Below are positions 28,121-36,319 of a stretch of DNA of 64,000 nucleotides, in pieces; positions within the stretch are counted from its first letter, which is position 1, and every line of letters begins with the position of its first letter. The stretch is from assembly GCA_965662725.1 (NCBI GenBank), contig CBFIIT010000004.1:1-64000 (forward strand), in the 5' to 3' direction. The stretch comes from UBA8337 sp965662725 (GTDB taxonomy: Bacteria > Pseudomonadota > Alphaproteobacteria > RS24). The translations under genes and the position numbers were made by a program. The notes below the pieces were generated by a model. The model made no database searches. It was not told the origin of the DNA and saw nothing but the letters and a program-made list of their open reading frames with translations.

Positions 28121-28957
28121 ATGAGCGCGCACCGCACTATCGGCTTCAGCAAAATGAATGGGCTGGGCAATGATTTCGTCATTATTGACGGGCGCGATGA
28201 GGAAATAACCTTGTCGGGCGATGATGTGCGCGCGCTGGCCGACCGCAATAATCACGATACAAAAGGCTGCGATCAACTTTTAGTCATTCATCCGCCGCGC
28301 CGAACGGGCGATGAAAGCGGCGATTTTTTCATGCAAATATTCAATGCTGATGGCGGCGAGGTGGAAGCGTGTGGAAACGGCACACGCGCGGTTGCTGCTT
28401 TTTTTGCGCGGCTTGGTAAAACATCCGTGCACATTGACAGTCTCGGCGGGATGCTGACCTGCGATACGCAAAGCAGTGATAAGGGCGCACAAGTGCGTGT
28501 CGCCATGCCGCTGCCCGATATTGGCGCGCCGCTAAGCTTGCATAAAGATTTACCCGATGCGCTGCCGGTCAATATCGGCAATCCGCATGCGGTGATATTT
28601 GTCGAAACCGGCACGGCCGGTTTGGCCGCGCAATATGGCTTTCAATTGGAACGCCATAAAGCATTTGTCGACAAAGCGAATATTAATTTTGCCAGCCTGT
28701 GCAGCGAAAATATTTTGCGCCTCGACACATGGGAACGCGGCGTCGGCCTGACCAAAGCATGCGGCACCGGCGCCTGTGCCACTGCCATTGCCGCGGTAAC
28801 GCAAGGGCTATGCGCGGCCGGCACGGTGACCATTCGTCCGCCCTATAATCAAAATGACAATGCGCAAGATGTATTGCTGATCGATTATCAACCGCAATGC
28901 CATATTTTGATGACCGGGCCGGTCGCCTTTGATTTTGACGGCGAGGCCGCGCTGTGA
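28121..28957 (+). CDS. dapF: Diaminopimelate epimerase
   Basis: A 278-residue cofactor-free racemase that turns LL- into meso-diaminopimelate for peptidoglycan and lysine. The two catalytic cysteines are C84 in EACGNGTRA and C214 in ACGTGACA. The ATG at 28121 gives the typical FSKMNGLGNDF opening; the frame extends upstream to 28052 but those residues look unlike the family. It starts an overlapping four-gene operon: the next gene begins with GTG inside its last codons. Confidence 0.96.
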   Translation: MSAHRTIGFSKMNGLGNDFVIIDGRDEEITLSGDDVRALADRNNHDTKGCDQLLVIHPPRRTGDESGDFFMQIFNADGGEVEACGNGTRAVAAFFARLGKTSVHIDSLGGMLTCDTQSSDKGAQVRVAMPLPDIGAPLSLHKDLPDALPVNIGNPHAVIFVETGTAGLAAQYGFQLERHKAFVDKANINFASLCSENILRLDTWERGVGLTKACGTGACATAIAAVTQGLCAAGTVTIRPPYNQNDNAQDVLLIDYQPQCHILMTGPVAFDFDGEAAL

Positions 28958-30219
28958 CCGTCAATGTTGAAAATTTCGGTTGCCGACTGAACGCACTGGA
29001 AGGCGACAGTGTCGAGGCTTTGGCGAAAGCCGCCGGAGTTGAAGAGACCACCATAATCAATGGCTGCGCGGTGACCAATGAGGCTTTGCGGCAAGCGCGA
29101 CAAGCCGCGCGCAAAGCCAAACGCAATGGCCGGCAAGTCATCGTCACCGGCTGCGCAGCACAAACCGATGCCGAACGTTTTGCTCAAATGCCGGAAGTCG
29201 ACCGGGTTTTGGGCAATGAAGAAAAATTGCGCGCCGCCAGCTATCAGGAAAATCGCTCGCATATCTCGGATATTATGCAGCAACAGACCGCCACTGCTTT
29301 GCCGGCAGCCAAACAAACCGGCCGCGCACGCGCCTTTGTACAAGTGCAAACCGGTTGCGACCATCGCTGTACATTTTGCATCATCCCTTTTGGGCGCGGC
29401 AATTCACGCTCCGTGCCGGTCGATGAGGTGGTCAATCAGTGCCAAAAACTGGTCGATGACGGACACCAAGAAATTGTGCTGACCGGCGTTGATATTACCT
29501 CTTACGGGCCGGATATCGGCATCGGGTCAGAGGGGCAATCGGGTTTGGGGCATTTGGTGCGGGCGATTTTGGCGCGCGTGCCAAGCCTGCCGCGCTTGCG
29601 CCTTTCCTCGATTGACGCGGTGGAAATTGACCCATCACTTCTTGATATGGTGGTGCATGAAAGCCGCCTCATGCCGCATCTGCATCTGTCTTTGCAGGCC
29701 GGTGACGATATGATCTTAAAGCGGATGAAACGTCGCCATTCGCGCGCCGAGGCGATTGCGTTTTGTCAAAAGCTGAAAAGCCAACGTCCCGAAATTGCTT
29801 TCGGTGCCGATTTAATCGCCGGATTTCCGACCGAAACCGAAGCAATGTTTGAAAACTCAGTGAAGCTGATTGATGAATGTGATTTGAGCTTTGTGCATGT
29901 GTTTCCGTTTTCACCGCGCCCCGGCACAGCGGCGGCGCGCATGCCGCAAATTGATGGGCAATTGATAAAGCAACGCGCCGCGCTTTTGCGCGACGCGGCT
30001 CAAAAAAATCTCTCCGATTGGCTGGCTCGTCAGCGCGGTAAAACCATATCCGTGCTGGTTGAAAAATCAGAAAATACGCATAGCCAAGGGCGGGCGGAAA
30101 ATTTTGCTCGTGTCAAAATTGACGGGAGCCATAAAACCGGCACGCTGTTGCGCGCACGGGTCACCGGCAATGACACTATAATGCTGGCGGCTGAGCCGAT
30201 AAATGAGGCAGTCCAATGA
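28954..30219 (+). CDS. mtaB: tRNA (t6A37) methylthiotransferase MtaB
   Basis: A 421-residue radical-SAM enzyme that adds a methylthio group to t6A37 of tRNAs. The N-terminal UPF0004 domain supplies C10, C38 and C67 for one cluster; the radical-SAM cysteines are C135, C139 and C142 in CDHRCTFC. A C-terminal TRAM-like region follows residue 350. It starts with GTG overlapping dapF and ends overlapping ftsY by 4 bases. MtaB rather than MiaB is favoured by the FGCRLN start and the position before ftsY. Confidence 0.93.
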   Translation: MTVNVENFGCRLNALEGDSVEALAKAAGVEETTIINGCAVTNEALRQARQAARKAKRNGRQVIVTGCAAQTDAERFAQMPEVDRVLGNEEKLRAASYQENRSHISDIMQQQTATALPAAKQTGRARAFVQVQTGCDHRCTFCIIPFGRGNSRSVPVDEVVNQCQKLVDDGHQEIVLTGVDITSYGPDIGIGSEGQSGLGHLVRAILARVPSLPRLRLSSIDAVEIDPSLLDMVVHESRLMPHLHLSLQAGDDMILKRMKRRHSRAEAIAFCQKLKSQRPEIAFGADLIAGFPTETEAMFENSVKLIDECDLSFVHVFPFSPRPGTAAARMPQIDGQLIKQRAALLRDAAQKNLSDWLARQRGKTISVLVEKSENTHSQGRAENFARVKIDGSHKTGTLLRARVTGNDTIMLAAEPINEAVQ

Positions 30220-31139
30220 GCCTTTGGTCGCGTTTAAAATCAGGTCTATCGCGCTCATCAAATGCGCTGGGCAGCAGCCTGTCCGGTCTGATGGGCGGGC
30301 GCAAATTATCGGCCGAGACATTGGGCGAGTTGGAAGAGGCGCTCATCATGGCCGATTTGGGCGTTGCCACGGCCGCCGCCATTACCGAAAATCTCCGCGC
30401 GCGCCGTGATTTGGCGCAATTGGATGATATCGGTTTGCGCCAAGCTTTGGCTGAGGAAATCACCGCCTTGCTGGCAGTGGCTGAAAAACCTTTCACCCTG
30501 CCGACCGTGCGGCCCACAGTGATTTTATTGGCCGGGGTCAATGGCGCGGGCAAAACCACCACCATTGGCAAGCTGGCGAAAAAATTTCAAGCCGAGGGTA
30601 AGTCGGTCATGTTGGCGGCCTGCGATACGTTTCGCGCCGCCGCTTCCGAACAATTACAGGTTTGGGGGCAGCGCGCCAATGTGCCGGTGATTGCCGCCGC
30701 CGCCGGTGCCGATGCGGCGGGTTTGGCATTTCAAGCCCTCGAACAAGCGCGCGCCGAACAGGTCGATGTTTTGATGATCGATACAGCCGGACGCTTGCAA
30801 TCCAATGATAATTTAATGGCTGAATTGGAAAAAATAACCCGCGTCATACGCAAACTGGATGACACGGCACCGCATGAAAGCCTACTCGTGCTGGATGCCA
30901 CGACGGGCCAAAACGCCATTGCGCAAGCGGAAGCCTTTCTGGGCGCCGCGGAAACCAGCGGCTTGATTATGACCAAGCTGGACGGCACGGCACGCGGTGG
31001 CGGGCTGGTGGCGATAGCGCAAAGACTGGGCTTGCCGATTTATTTTATCGGCGTTGGCGAGCAGGTGGATGATTTACAAATTTTCGGCGCACAAAGCTTT
31101 GCCCGCGCTTTGGTCGGGCTGGAGGAAGAGGCAAATTAA
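30216..31139 (+). CDS. ftsY: Signal recognition particle receptor FtsY
   Basis: The 307-residue SRP receptor GTPase at the inner membrane. It has the N domain (1-95) and G domain with GVNGAGKTTT, DTAGRLQ and TKLDGTARGG, but lacks the long acidic A domain of E. coli FtsY, as is usual in this class. ATGA overlaps with mtaB and yciB suggest strict co-translation. Its partner Ffh is encoded 2 kb away on the opposite strand. Confidence 0.96.
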   Translation: MSLWSRLKSGLSRSSNALGSSLSGLMGGRKLSAETLGELEEALIMADLGVATAAAITENLRARRDLAQLDDIGLRQALAEEITALLAVAEKPFTLPTVRPTVILLAGVNGAGKTTTIGKLAKKFQAEGKSVMLAACDTFRAAASEQLQVWGQRANVPVIAAAAGADAAGLAFQALEQARAEQVDVLMIDTAGRLQSNDNLMAELEKITRVIRKLDDTAPHESLLVLDATTGQNAIAQAEAFLGAAETSGLIMTKLDGTARGGGLVAIAQRLGLPIYFIGVGEQVDDLQIFGAQSFARALVGLEEEAN

Positions 31140-31720
31140 TGGCTAAATTTCTTGAAGATTTCGGACCGCTTTTGGTGTTTTTCATTTTGAATGCACGCGG
31201 GGCGCAATGGTTTGAGCGGCCCGAAAGCGATGCACTTCTTATCGCCACAGCCGGTTTTATGGTCGCCATGCTGCTCTCTTTGGCGGCCAGTTTTTTGCGC
31301 GGCAGCAAGCCGAATAATATGACATTGGCCTCCGCCGGTTTTGTTTTCGTGTTTGGCGGGCTGACTTTGTTTTTACAAGATGAGACCTTCATCAAAATCA
31401 AACCGACATTGGTTTATCTGCTTTTCGCAGCGATTTTAAGCATCGGGCTGGCGCGGCAGCAAAGCTATTTACAAATGCTGATGGGCGAGGCGTTGCGCAT
31501 GGAAGAAGCCGGCTGGCTGAGCTTGACCAAAAGATGGGTGGTATTTTTCATTTTTCTGGCGCTGCTCAATGAAGCCATTTGGCGGAATTTTTCGACTGAT
31601 TTTTGGGTTAATTTCAAAGTGTTCGGCATTTTGCCGCTGACATTTATTTTCATGGGTCTGCAAATGCCGCTTTTGAAACGGCATGGCGCGCTGGATGAGA
31701 TAGCCTCAAAACAAGATTAA
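31139..31720 (+). CDS. yciB: Inner membrane septation protein A family (YciB/IspZ)
   Basis: A 193-residue polytopic membrane protein with about five hydrophobic segments. The N-terminal FLEDFGPLLVFFI and the central FLQDETFIKIKPT and C-terminal NEAIWRNFSTDFWVNFKVFG stretches are characteristic of YciB, linked to cell-envelope synthesis and septation. It overlaps ftsY by one base and ends in a 4-base convergent overlap with the DUF2332 gene. Confidence 0.93.
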   Translation: MAKFLEDFGPLLVFFILNARGAQWFERPESDALLIATAGFMVAMLLSLAASFLRGSKPNNMTLASAGFVFVFGGLTLFLQDETFIKIKPTLVYLLFAAILSIGLARQQSYLQMLMGEALRMEEAGWLSLTKRWVVFFIFLALLNEAIWRNFSTDFWVNFKVFGILPLTFIFMGLQMPLLKRHGALDEIASKQD

Positions 31721-32871
31721 AAAGCCGCTCTAATTTCCATATTCTGACCATGCGGATGGCACGGGCCGATAATCACTTCTTCGCCTTGCGGACCATTTTC
31801 GCCGGTCCAAATATGATAAGATAATTGCGCAATCGTTCCCAATTCACGGCCATCCATTTTCAACCAAACCAAAGGTGCATCGGGGCGCACATCTTCGCCC
31901 GCTTGCGCAAATGCGCTTTCAATGGCAAAGCGCTGCGACACGCTGAGATAAGGCCAAACAATCGAATGGTATAAAACCGTCGCCTCGCCTTTCGGTCGCC
32001 GCATGATTTGCGCCGCCACCCAACCGGCACCATCGGCGCGGTCAATTTCGGGCGGTGCGTTATCGGCAATTTGTAAAGCCGCCAAAAGCCGGTTGCGGCG
32101 CGCCGGCATATCACCCCAAATCCAGCTTTGTAATTTCAGCCGTTCATCAGCCGCGCTTATATCGACCGGAAACAGATCGCAGCCGCGCCGTGAAGAAACC
32201 TCAATAGACGCGGCCAAAACCGGCGGGAGCCCGCGCCAATCCGCCTCGAGCGTTAGCGGGCTGTTTTCATCCCCCCAGATAATGTCATGCCGGTCATTTT
32301 TGAGGCGGTAATGAAATTTATCAAAAAACAAATTCAGTCCGGCACTGGCCCCCATTTCGCGCAAGCGCAAAGGCAGGCCCAATTTTTTACTGATCTCAGA
32401 AAAACCCAGCAGCAACATGGCGGCGCGACCGGTCTCATTGGTTTGCGGCGCATTGCGCAAAAACCGCCTTACAGATGCCTCTTCTTGCGTAAAAACATTG
32501 CGCAAAGCGGCCTCAAAAGCCGTCCGCTCATCGCTTGCATAAGCACCGCCGCAGCTTTGATAAAAGCGGCCGAGATCCTGATTGCCACGCAGCGCGGCAA
32601 AATGGGCAAAACCGGCGAGGCGCAAAGGCACATTGTCATTTAGCGGGTCGCCTTGCCAGCCGCGCACCAGCTTTGAGATAATACCGCCCGTGTCAAAATC
32701 ATTATGACAAAACCGCACCAAATCGCGTGTTAGAGGCGAGCCCAGCAAATCGCAGGCGTGCGCTTGCGCATCAAAGGCGGAGAGGATTTTTTCATTCACA
32801 TCATCACCGGGCGCGGCGACAGAGGAATATGTGTCGATGAAGCTTGCTGTCTTGTTGTTGTTTTTGGTCAT
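31717..32871 (-). CDS. DUF2332 family protein
   Basis: A 384-residue protein with the features of the uncharacterised DUF2332 family, including the FAALRGN region, GASAGLNL near residue 190 (a nucleotide- or cofactor-binding-like glycine motif) and a C-terminal GPCHPHG. No function is established. I chose the ATG at 32871 (MTKNNN) because the upstream extension to 33006 overlaps the NUDIX gene. It lies 19 bases after that gene and ends the minus-strand ccm-side transcript. It contains no signal peptide or membrane segment. Confidence 0.8.
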   Translation of the reverse strand: MTKNNNKTASFIDTYSSVAAPGDDVNEKILSAFDAQAHACDLLGSPLTRDLVRFCHNDFDTGGIISKLVRGWQGDPLNDNVPLRLAGFAHFAALRGNQDLGRFYQSCGGAYASDERTAFEAALRNVFTQEEASVRRFLRNAPQTNETGRAAMLLLGFSEISKKLGLPLRLREMGASAGLNLFFDKFHYRLKNDRHDIIWGDENSPLTLEADWRGLPPVLAASIEVSSRRGCDLFPVDISAADERLKLQSWIWGDMPARRNRLLAALQIADNAPPEIDRADGAGWVAAQIMRRPKGEATVLYHSIVWPYLSVSQRFAIESAFAQAGEDVRPDAPLVWLKMDGRELGTIAQLSYHIWTGENGPQGEEVIIGPCHPHGQNMEIRAAF

Positions 32872-32890
32872 ATGAGGAAATGAGCACGGC

Positions 32891-33508
32891 TTAATCCTTT
32901 TTGCCAGCACTTTCATAGCGCGCGCGCAAAGCCTCAAAGCCGGGCGTGTCGGCCCAGTTTTCCGGCTCAGAAAACGGCGCAAATTGCGCTTCATTTCGGG
33001 TCTCATAATAATGCGTCAGCGCATAATAAACCGCCGGAAAGGCCAGCTCATCCCATGGAATATCTTTCCACGCAACAAGCGCCACTTCTTCGCTTTCCGG
33101 TCCGGCAGCAATATCAGCAGAGCGCAAACGACCGCGATAAAACATCTGCACTTGCGAAATGCGCGCGACATTATAAATGCCGATAAGCGCATCGGTTTCA
33201 ACATCGGCATGGGCCTCTTCATGCGCTTCACGCGCCGCCCCTTGCGCCACGGTTTCACCTTGTTCCATAAAGCCGGCCGGCAAAGTCCAAAATCCTTTGC
33301 GCGGTTCAATGGCGCGCTTGCACATAAGAATCTTATCTATCCCATCTTCATGCCATAGCGCCACCACACCGGCGATAAGCTTCGGATTGACATAATTGAT
33401 AAGCCCACATGTATCGCAAACATCGCGCTCAAAACTGTCATCATGCGGCACGATTTTTGAAAAAGACATATCTTGCGCATAAGCGCGGGATTTATCGCGG
33501 AACCGCAT
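32891..33508 (-). CDS. NUDIX hydrolase, zinc-ribbon type
   Basis: A 205-residue NUDIX hydrolase. One CxxC (CDTCG) followed by NYVNPK lies near residue 31, as in the zinc-ribbon NUDIX group, though only one cysteine pair is seen. The NUDIX box is at about 79-101 (GFMEQGETVAQG, then REAHEEAHA); the glycine expected after the last glutamates is a histidine. Substrate unknown; nucleotide sugars, ADP-ribose or NADH-like compounds are typical. The start overlaps ccmG by 17 bases; a start at 33469 is an alternative. Confidence 0.85.
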   Translation of the reverse strand: MRFRDKSRAYAQDMSFSKIVPHDDSFERDVCDTCGLINYVNPKLIAGVVALWHEDGIDKILMCKRAIEPRKGFWTLPAGFMEQGETVAQGAAREAHEEAHADVETDALIGIYNVARISQVQMFYRGRLRSADIAAGPESEEVALVAWKDIPWDELAFPAVYYALTHYYETRNEAQFAPFSEPENWADTPGFEALRARYESAGKKD

Positions 33509-34088
33509 TTGGCTTCTCCTCCGACCCTTCAGTCAGCGTGTTTTCAAGACTGTTTGTGAAATAGGGCAATATTTTCTCTTGCACATTTTTTTCGCTTAAC
33601 GGGCCGACATGGCGCAGCAAAACATGGCCGTTTTCATCAATAATAAAAGTTTCCGGCACGCCATAAACGCCCAGATCAAGTGCCGCTTGGCCGCGCTTAT
33701 CAAAACCGATGGCCTGATAAGGATTGCCAAGGCGATTTAAAAAACGCTGCCCGCTATCGCGCCCATCCTTGTAATTTATCGCAAAAATCGGCACGCCAAT
33801 TTCGTTCAAGCGCATGAGCTGCGGATGCTCAACGCGGCACGGCGCGCACCAGCTGGCAAACACATTCAATAAAACCGGGCCACCGGTTTTCATCACATTT
33901 GTCGTTAAAGGCGGCGCGCCATCATATAAAGCCGGTAAAGAAAAATCCGGAAGCGGTTTATCTTGATAGGCGCTGTCAATATTTTGCGGCGGCCCCAAAG
34001 TCAGACCAATGGCGAAAATGATTAAAATCGCCAAACCGATAAGCACCGGTAAAAAGCGAGGCAATTGGCCCAAAAGCCGAATGGCCAT
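33492..34088 (-). CDS. ccmG: Cytochrome c biogenesis thioredoxin CcmG/DsbE
   Basis: A 198-residue membrane-anchored periplasmic thioredoxin that keeps apocytochrome c cysteines reduced. One N-terminal transmembrane anchor (about 14-34) precedes the thioredoxin fold with active site WCAPC (C81, C84) and the cis-proline region YGVPETF. Its ATG overlaps the ccmD stop as TGATG. The rest of system I (ccmE, F, H, I) is not in the window. Confidence 0.95.
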   Translation of the reverse strand: MAIRLLGQLPRFLPVLIGLAILIIFAIGLTLGPPQNIDSAYQDKPLPDFSLPALYDGAPPLTTNVMKTGGPVLLNVFASWCAPCRVEHPQLMRLNEIGVPIFAINYKDGRDSGQRFLNRLGNPYQAIGFDKRGQAALDLGVYGVPETFIIDENGHVLLRHVGPLSEKNVQEKILPYFTNSLENTLTEGSEEKPNAVPR

Positions 34089-34225
34089 CAGCCTGCCTCC
34101 GATAGATTATCAAGCGCCGCCAAACGCGCCCGCGCATCTGCCAAATGTTTGAAGCTGAAACCGATAAGCAGCAAAAGCGGCAAAAAAGTTGCCGCATAGC
34201 TGGCATATATATATGTGTCATACAT
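34088..34225 (-). CDS. ccmD: Heme exporter protein CcmD
   Basis: A 45-residue small membrane protein found by reading between ccmC and ccmG. It starts MYDTYIYASY, has one transmembrane helix (about 8-24) with the aromatic-rich start typical of CcmD, then a basic amphipathic tail. It helps release holo-CcmE from the CcmABC complex. The stop overlaps the ccmG start, and GGGAGCG precedes its ATG. Confidence 0.88.
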   Translation of the reverse strand: MYDTYIYASYAATFLPLLLLIGFSFKHLADARARLAALDNLSEAG

Positions 34226-34241
34226 GGCTTCGCTCCCTATC

Positions 34242-34988
34242 TTATCCGTTCGGCCCATCGGTCATAATTGCACGGGTACGCAATTTTTGCCGCAGCACTT
34301 CCATCTGCATCCGCGTCACGGTCAGCGCCAAAAACAGCAATAAAAATCCACCACCCATAATCAATAATGGATAGAGGAAATCAGCGTGCAAAGCCGGTCG
34401 CGCCAGTCGCGAGACGCTGGCCGGTTGATGCAAAGTGTTCCACCAATCGACTGAAAATTTAACAATCGGCACATTAATAAATCCGACAATCGCCAAAATC
34501 GCCGCCGCGCGCGCTGCACGGGTCGGCTCATCAATGGCCTGCCAGAGCGCGATATAGCCGAGATAAACGAAAAACAGCACCAATACGGAAGTCAGCCGTG
34601 CGTCCCACACCCACCAAGTGCCCCACATGGGTTGCCCCCATAGGCTGCCAGTAACCAGCGCAATCAGCGTAAACACGGCCCCAATAGGCGCCGCGGCGCG
34701 GGCCGCTACATGGCCCAGCGGATGGCGAAACACCAATGCGGTGACCGAGGCAAAGAAAATAAAACTATAGCCGAACAATGCCATCCAAGCGGCCGGCACA
34801 TGCACAAACATGATTTTGACGGTTTCGCCCTGCTGGTAATCCTCCGGCACATAGGCCACTCGATACAAGCCATAAGCCAAAACCAACATAGCCAAAGCCC
34901 ATAGCGGCGCGTGCAGTTTTTCTGCCAAACGCATGAAGCGAGCCGGATTGGCATAATAAGCCGATATGTTTTCAAGCGCGTTTAACAT
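34242..34988 (-). CDS. ccmC: Heme exporter/handling protein CcmC
   Basis: A 248-residue six-helix membrane protein that loads heme onto CcmE. The WGTWWVWDAR tryptophan-rich heme-handling motif is at about 122-131, flanked by the periplasmic histidines H63 (FVHVPAAW) and one in TLHQPAS near residue 185. Length and topology are normal. It lies between ccmB and ccmD. Confidence 0.96.
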   Translation of the reverse strand: MLNALENISAYYANPARFMRLAEKLHAPLWALAMLVLAYGLYRVAYVPEDYQQGETVKIMFVHVPAAWMALFGYSFIFFASVTALVFRHPLGHVAARAAAPIGAVFTLIALVTGSLWGQPMWGTWWVWDARLTSVLVLFFVYLGYIALWQAIDEPTRAARAAAILAIVGFINVPIVKFSVDWWNTLHQPASVSRLARPALHADFLYPLLIMGGGFLLLFLALTVTRMQMEVLRQKLRTRAIMTDGPNG

Positions 34989-35006
34989 TTAAAAACCGTC
35001 TCTCAT

Positions 35007-35669
35007 CTAACGCAGCGCCGTTTTTAACGCCGCCGCAATCGCCCATGGGGCCAGCAAAAGCGCGGCTAAACTCAAAGCCGCCAAAATTGCCAAATAGGGC
35101 AATATATCCGCCCCATCCAAAGCGCTGCGTGTTGCCGCTGCGCCAAAAATCAGTACCGGCACATAAAACGGCATCGCAATCAATACCGTCAACAGGCCGC
35201 CGCGTCGCACGCTAACCGCCAAGGCCGCGCCTATGCCGCCCAATAAAACCAGAGCCGGCGCACCCAAGCCCATGGCAAGCAACAAGCCGGGCAAGGCGGC
35301 CGCGTCAATATTGAGCAATAATCCGGCCAAGGGCACAGTTAATAATAAAGGCATAATCAGCGCCAAAAAATGGCCCAATAATTTAGCCAAAATCACCGCC
35401 TCAAACGGCAAAGACAAAAGCATTAAGCGGTCCAAGCTGCCATCTTCAAAATCCGCTTGAAACAAGCGGTCCAGCGTCGCCAATAATGTTATCGCCAAAA
35501 CCACCCATAAAAGCCCCGGCGCCAAAGCACGCAATAATTTTAATTCCGGCCCCAAACCGAAGGGCAATAAGGTGACCGCAATCAATAAAAAGCTGAGCGC
35601 CAAAACGGTTTGGCCGCTTCGCCAAGCCAAGTACATATGCTGGCGACAAATGGCGATAAAGCGGCTCAT
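35007..35669 (-). CDS. ccmB: Heme exporter permease CcmB
   Basis: A 220-residue permease with six predicted transmembrane segments, the membrane partner of CcmA in the CcmABCD complex. It contains the cytoplasmic EDGSLDRLMLLSLPFE segment near residue 75, typical of CcmB. It overlaps the end of ccmA by 4 bases. Confidence 0.94.
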   Translation of the reverse strand: MSRFIAICRQHMYLAWRSGQTVLALSFLLIAVTLLPFGLGPELKLLRALAPGLLWVVLAITLLATLDRLFQADFEDGSLDRLMLLSLPFEAVILAKLLGHFLALIMPLLLTVPLAGLLLNIDAAALPGLLLAMGLGAPALVLLGGIGAALAVSVRRGGLLTVLIAMPFYVPVLIFGAAATRSALDGADILPYLAILAALSLAALLLAPWAIAAALKTALR

Positions 35670-36310
35670 GACGCAGCCCCCAGCGACATGCTGTGCGTGG
35701 CAAAAGCCAGTTCTTCATGACTGGCGGCGATAATCATACCGCCAATAGATAAATGCGCCTGCGCCAAATCATTGACCAGCGCGCGGCCTGCCATATCCAG
35801 CGCGGTTAGCGGTTCATCCAATAACCAAAGCGGGCGCGGATCCAATAAAAGCCGCGCCAGACTGAGGCGGCGTTTTTGACCGGCCGATAAATCGCCGACA
35901 AATTGCCAATCGGCTTTCGGCAGACCCAAAACCGTCGCGTCAAATTGCGCCGGTTTTATCGGCTGCACTGCCAGAGCCGCTTCAAAAGCCAAGGTCTCAG
36001 CAATCGTTAATGCCGCTTTCAAACCATCCATATGGCCCAGATAATGCACCGCTTGTGCGGGCTGGGGGACAGAAATCGTGCCGGCGGCCAGCGGCAAAAA
36101 ACCTGCCAATTGCCGCAATAAGGAGGATTTGCCGCTGCCATTCGGGCCGCTCACCATCAAGGCTTGGCCGGCTTTTAGTTCAAAAGATAAATCGGCAAAA
36201 ACCGCTCTTGCGCCGCGATGGCAAGCAAGGTTTTCGACCCGCAATAGGGCGGCGCGGTCATGCGCGATATCGGCAAACCGTTTTTGCGCCGCGGATAATG
36301 GCTGGGTCAT
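35666..36310 (-). CDS. ccmA: Heme exporter ATP-binding protein CcmA
   Basis: A 214-residue ABC ATPase driving release of holo-CcmE. Walker A GPNGSGKS (55-62), signature LSAGQKRR and Walker B LWLLDEP are present. It starts 9 bases after acnB, so aconitase and cytochrome c maturation are likely co-transcribed, matching the aconitase-ccm linkage known in alphaproteobacteria. Confidence 0.95.
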   Translation of the reverse strand: MTQPLSAAQKRFADIAHDRAALLRVENLACHRGARAVFADLSFELKAGQALMVSGPNGSGKSSLLRQLAGFLPLAAGTISVPQPAQAVHYLGHMDGLKAALTIAETLAFEAALAVQPIKPAQFDATVLGLPKADWQFVGDLSAGQKRRLSLARLLLDPRPLWLLDEPLTALDMAGRALVNDLAQAHLSIGGMIIAASHEELAFATHSMSLGAAS

Positions 36311-36319
36311 GACCCTGAT

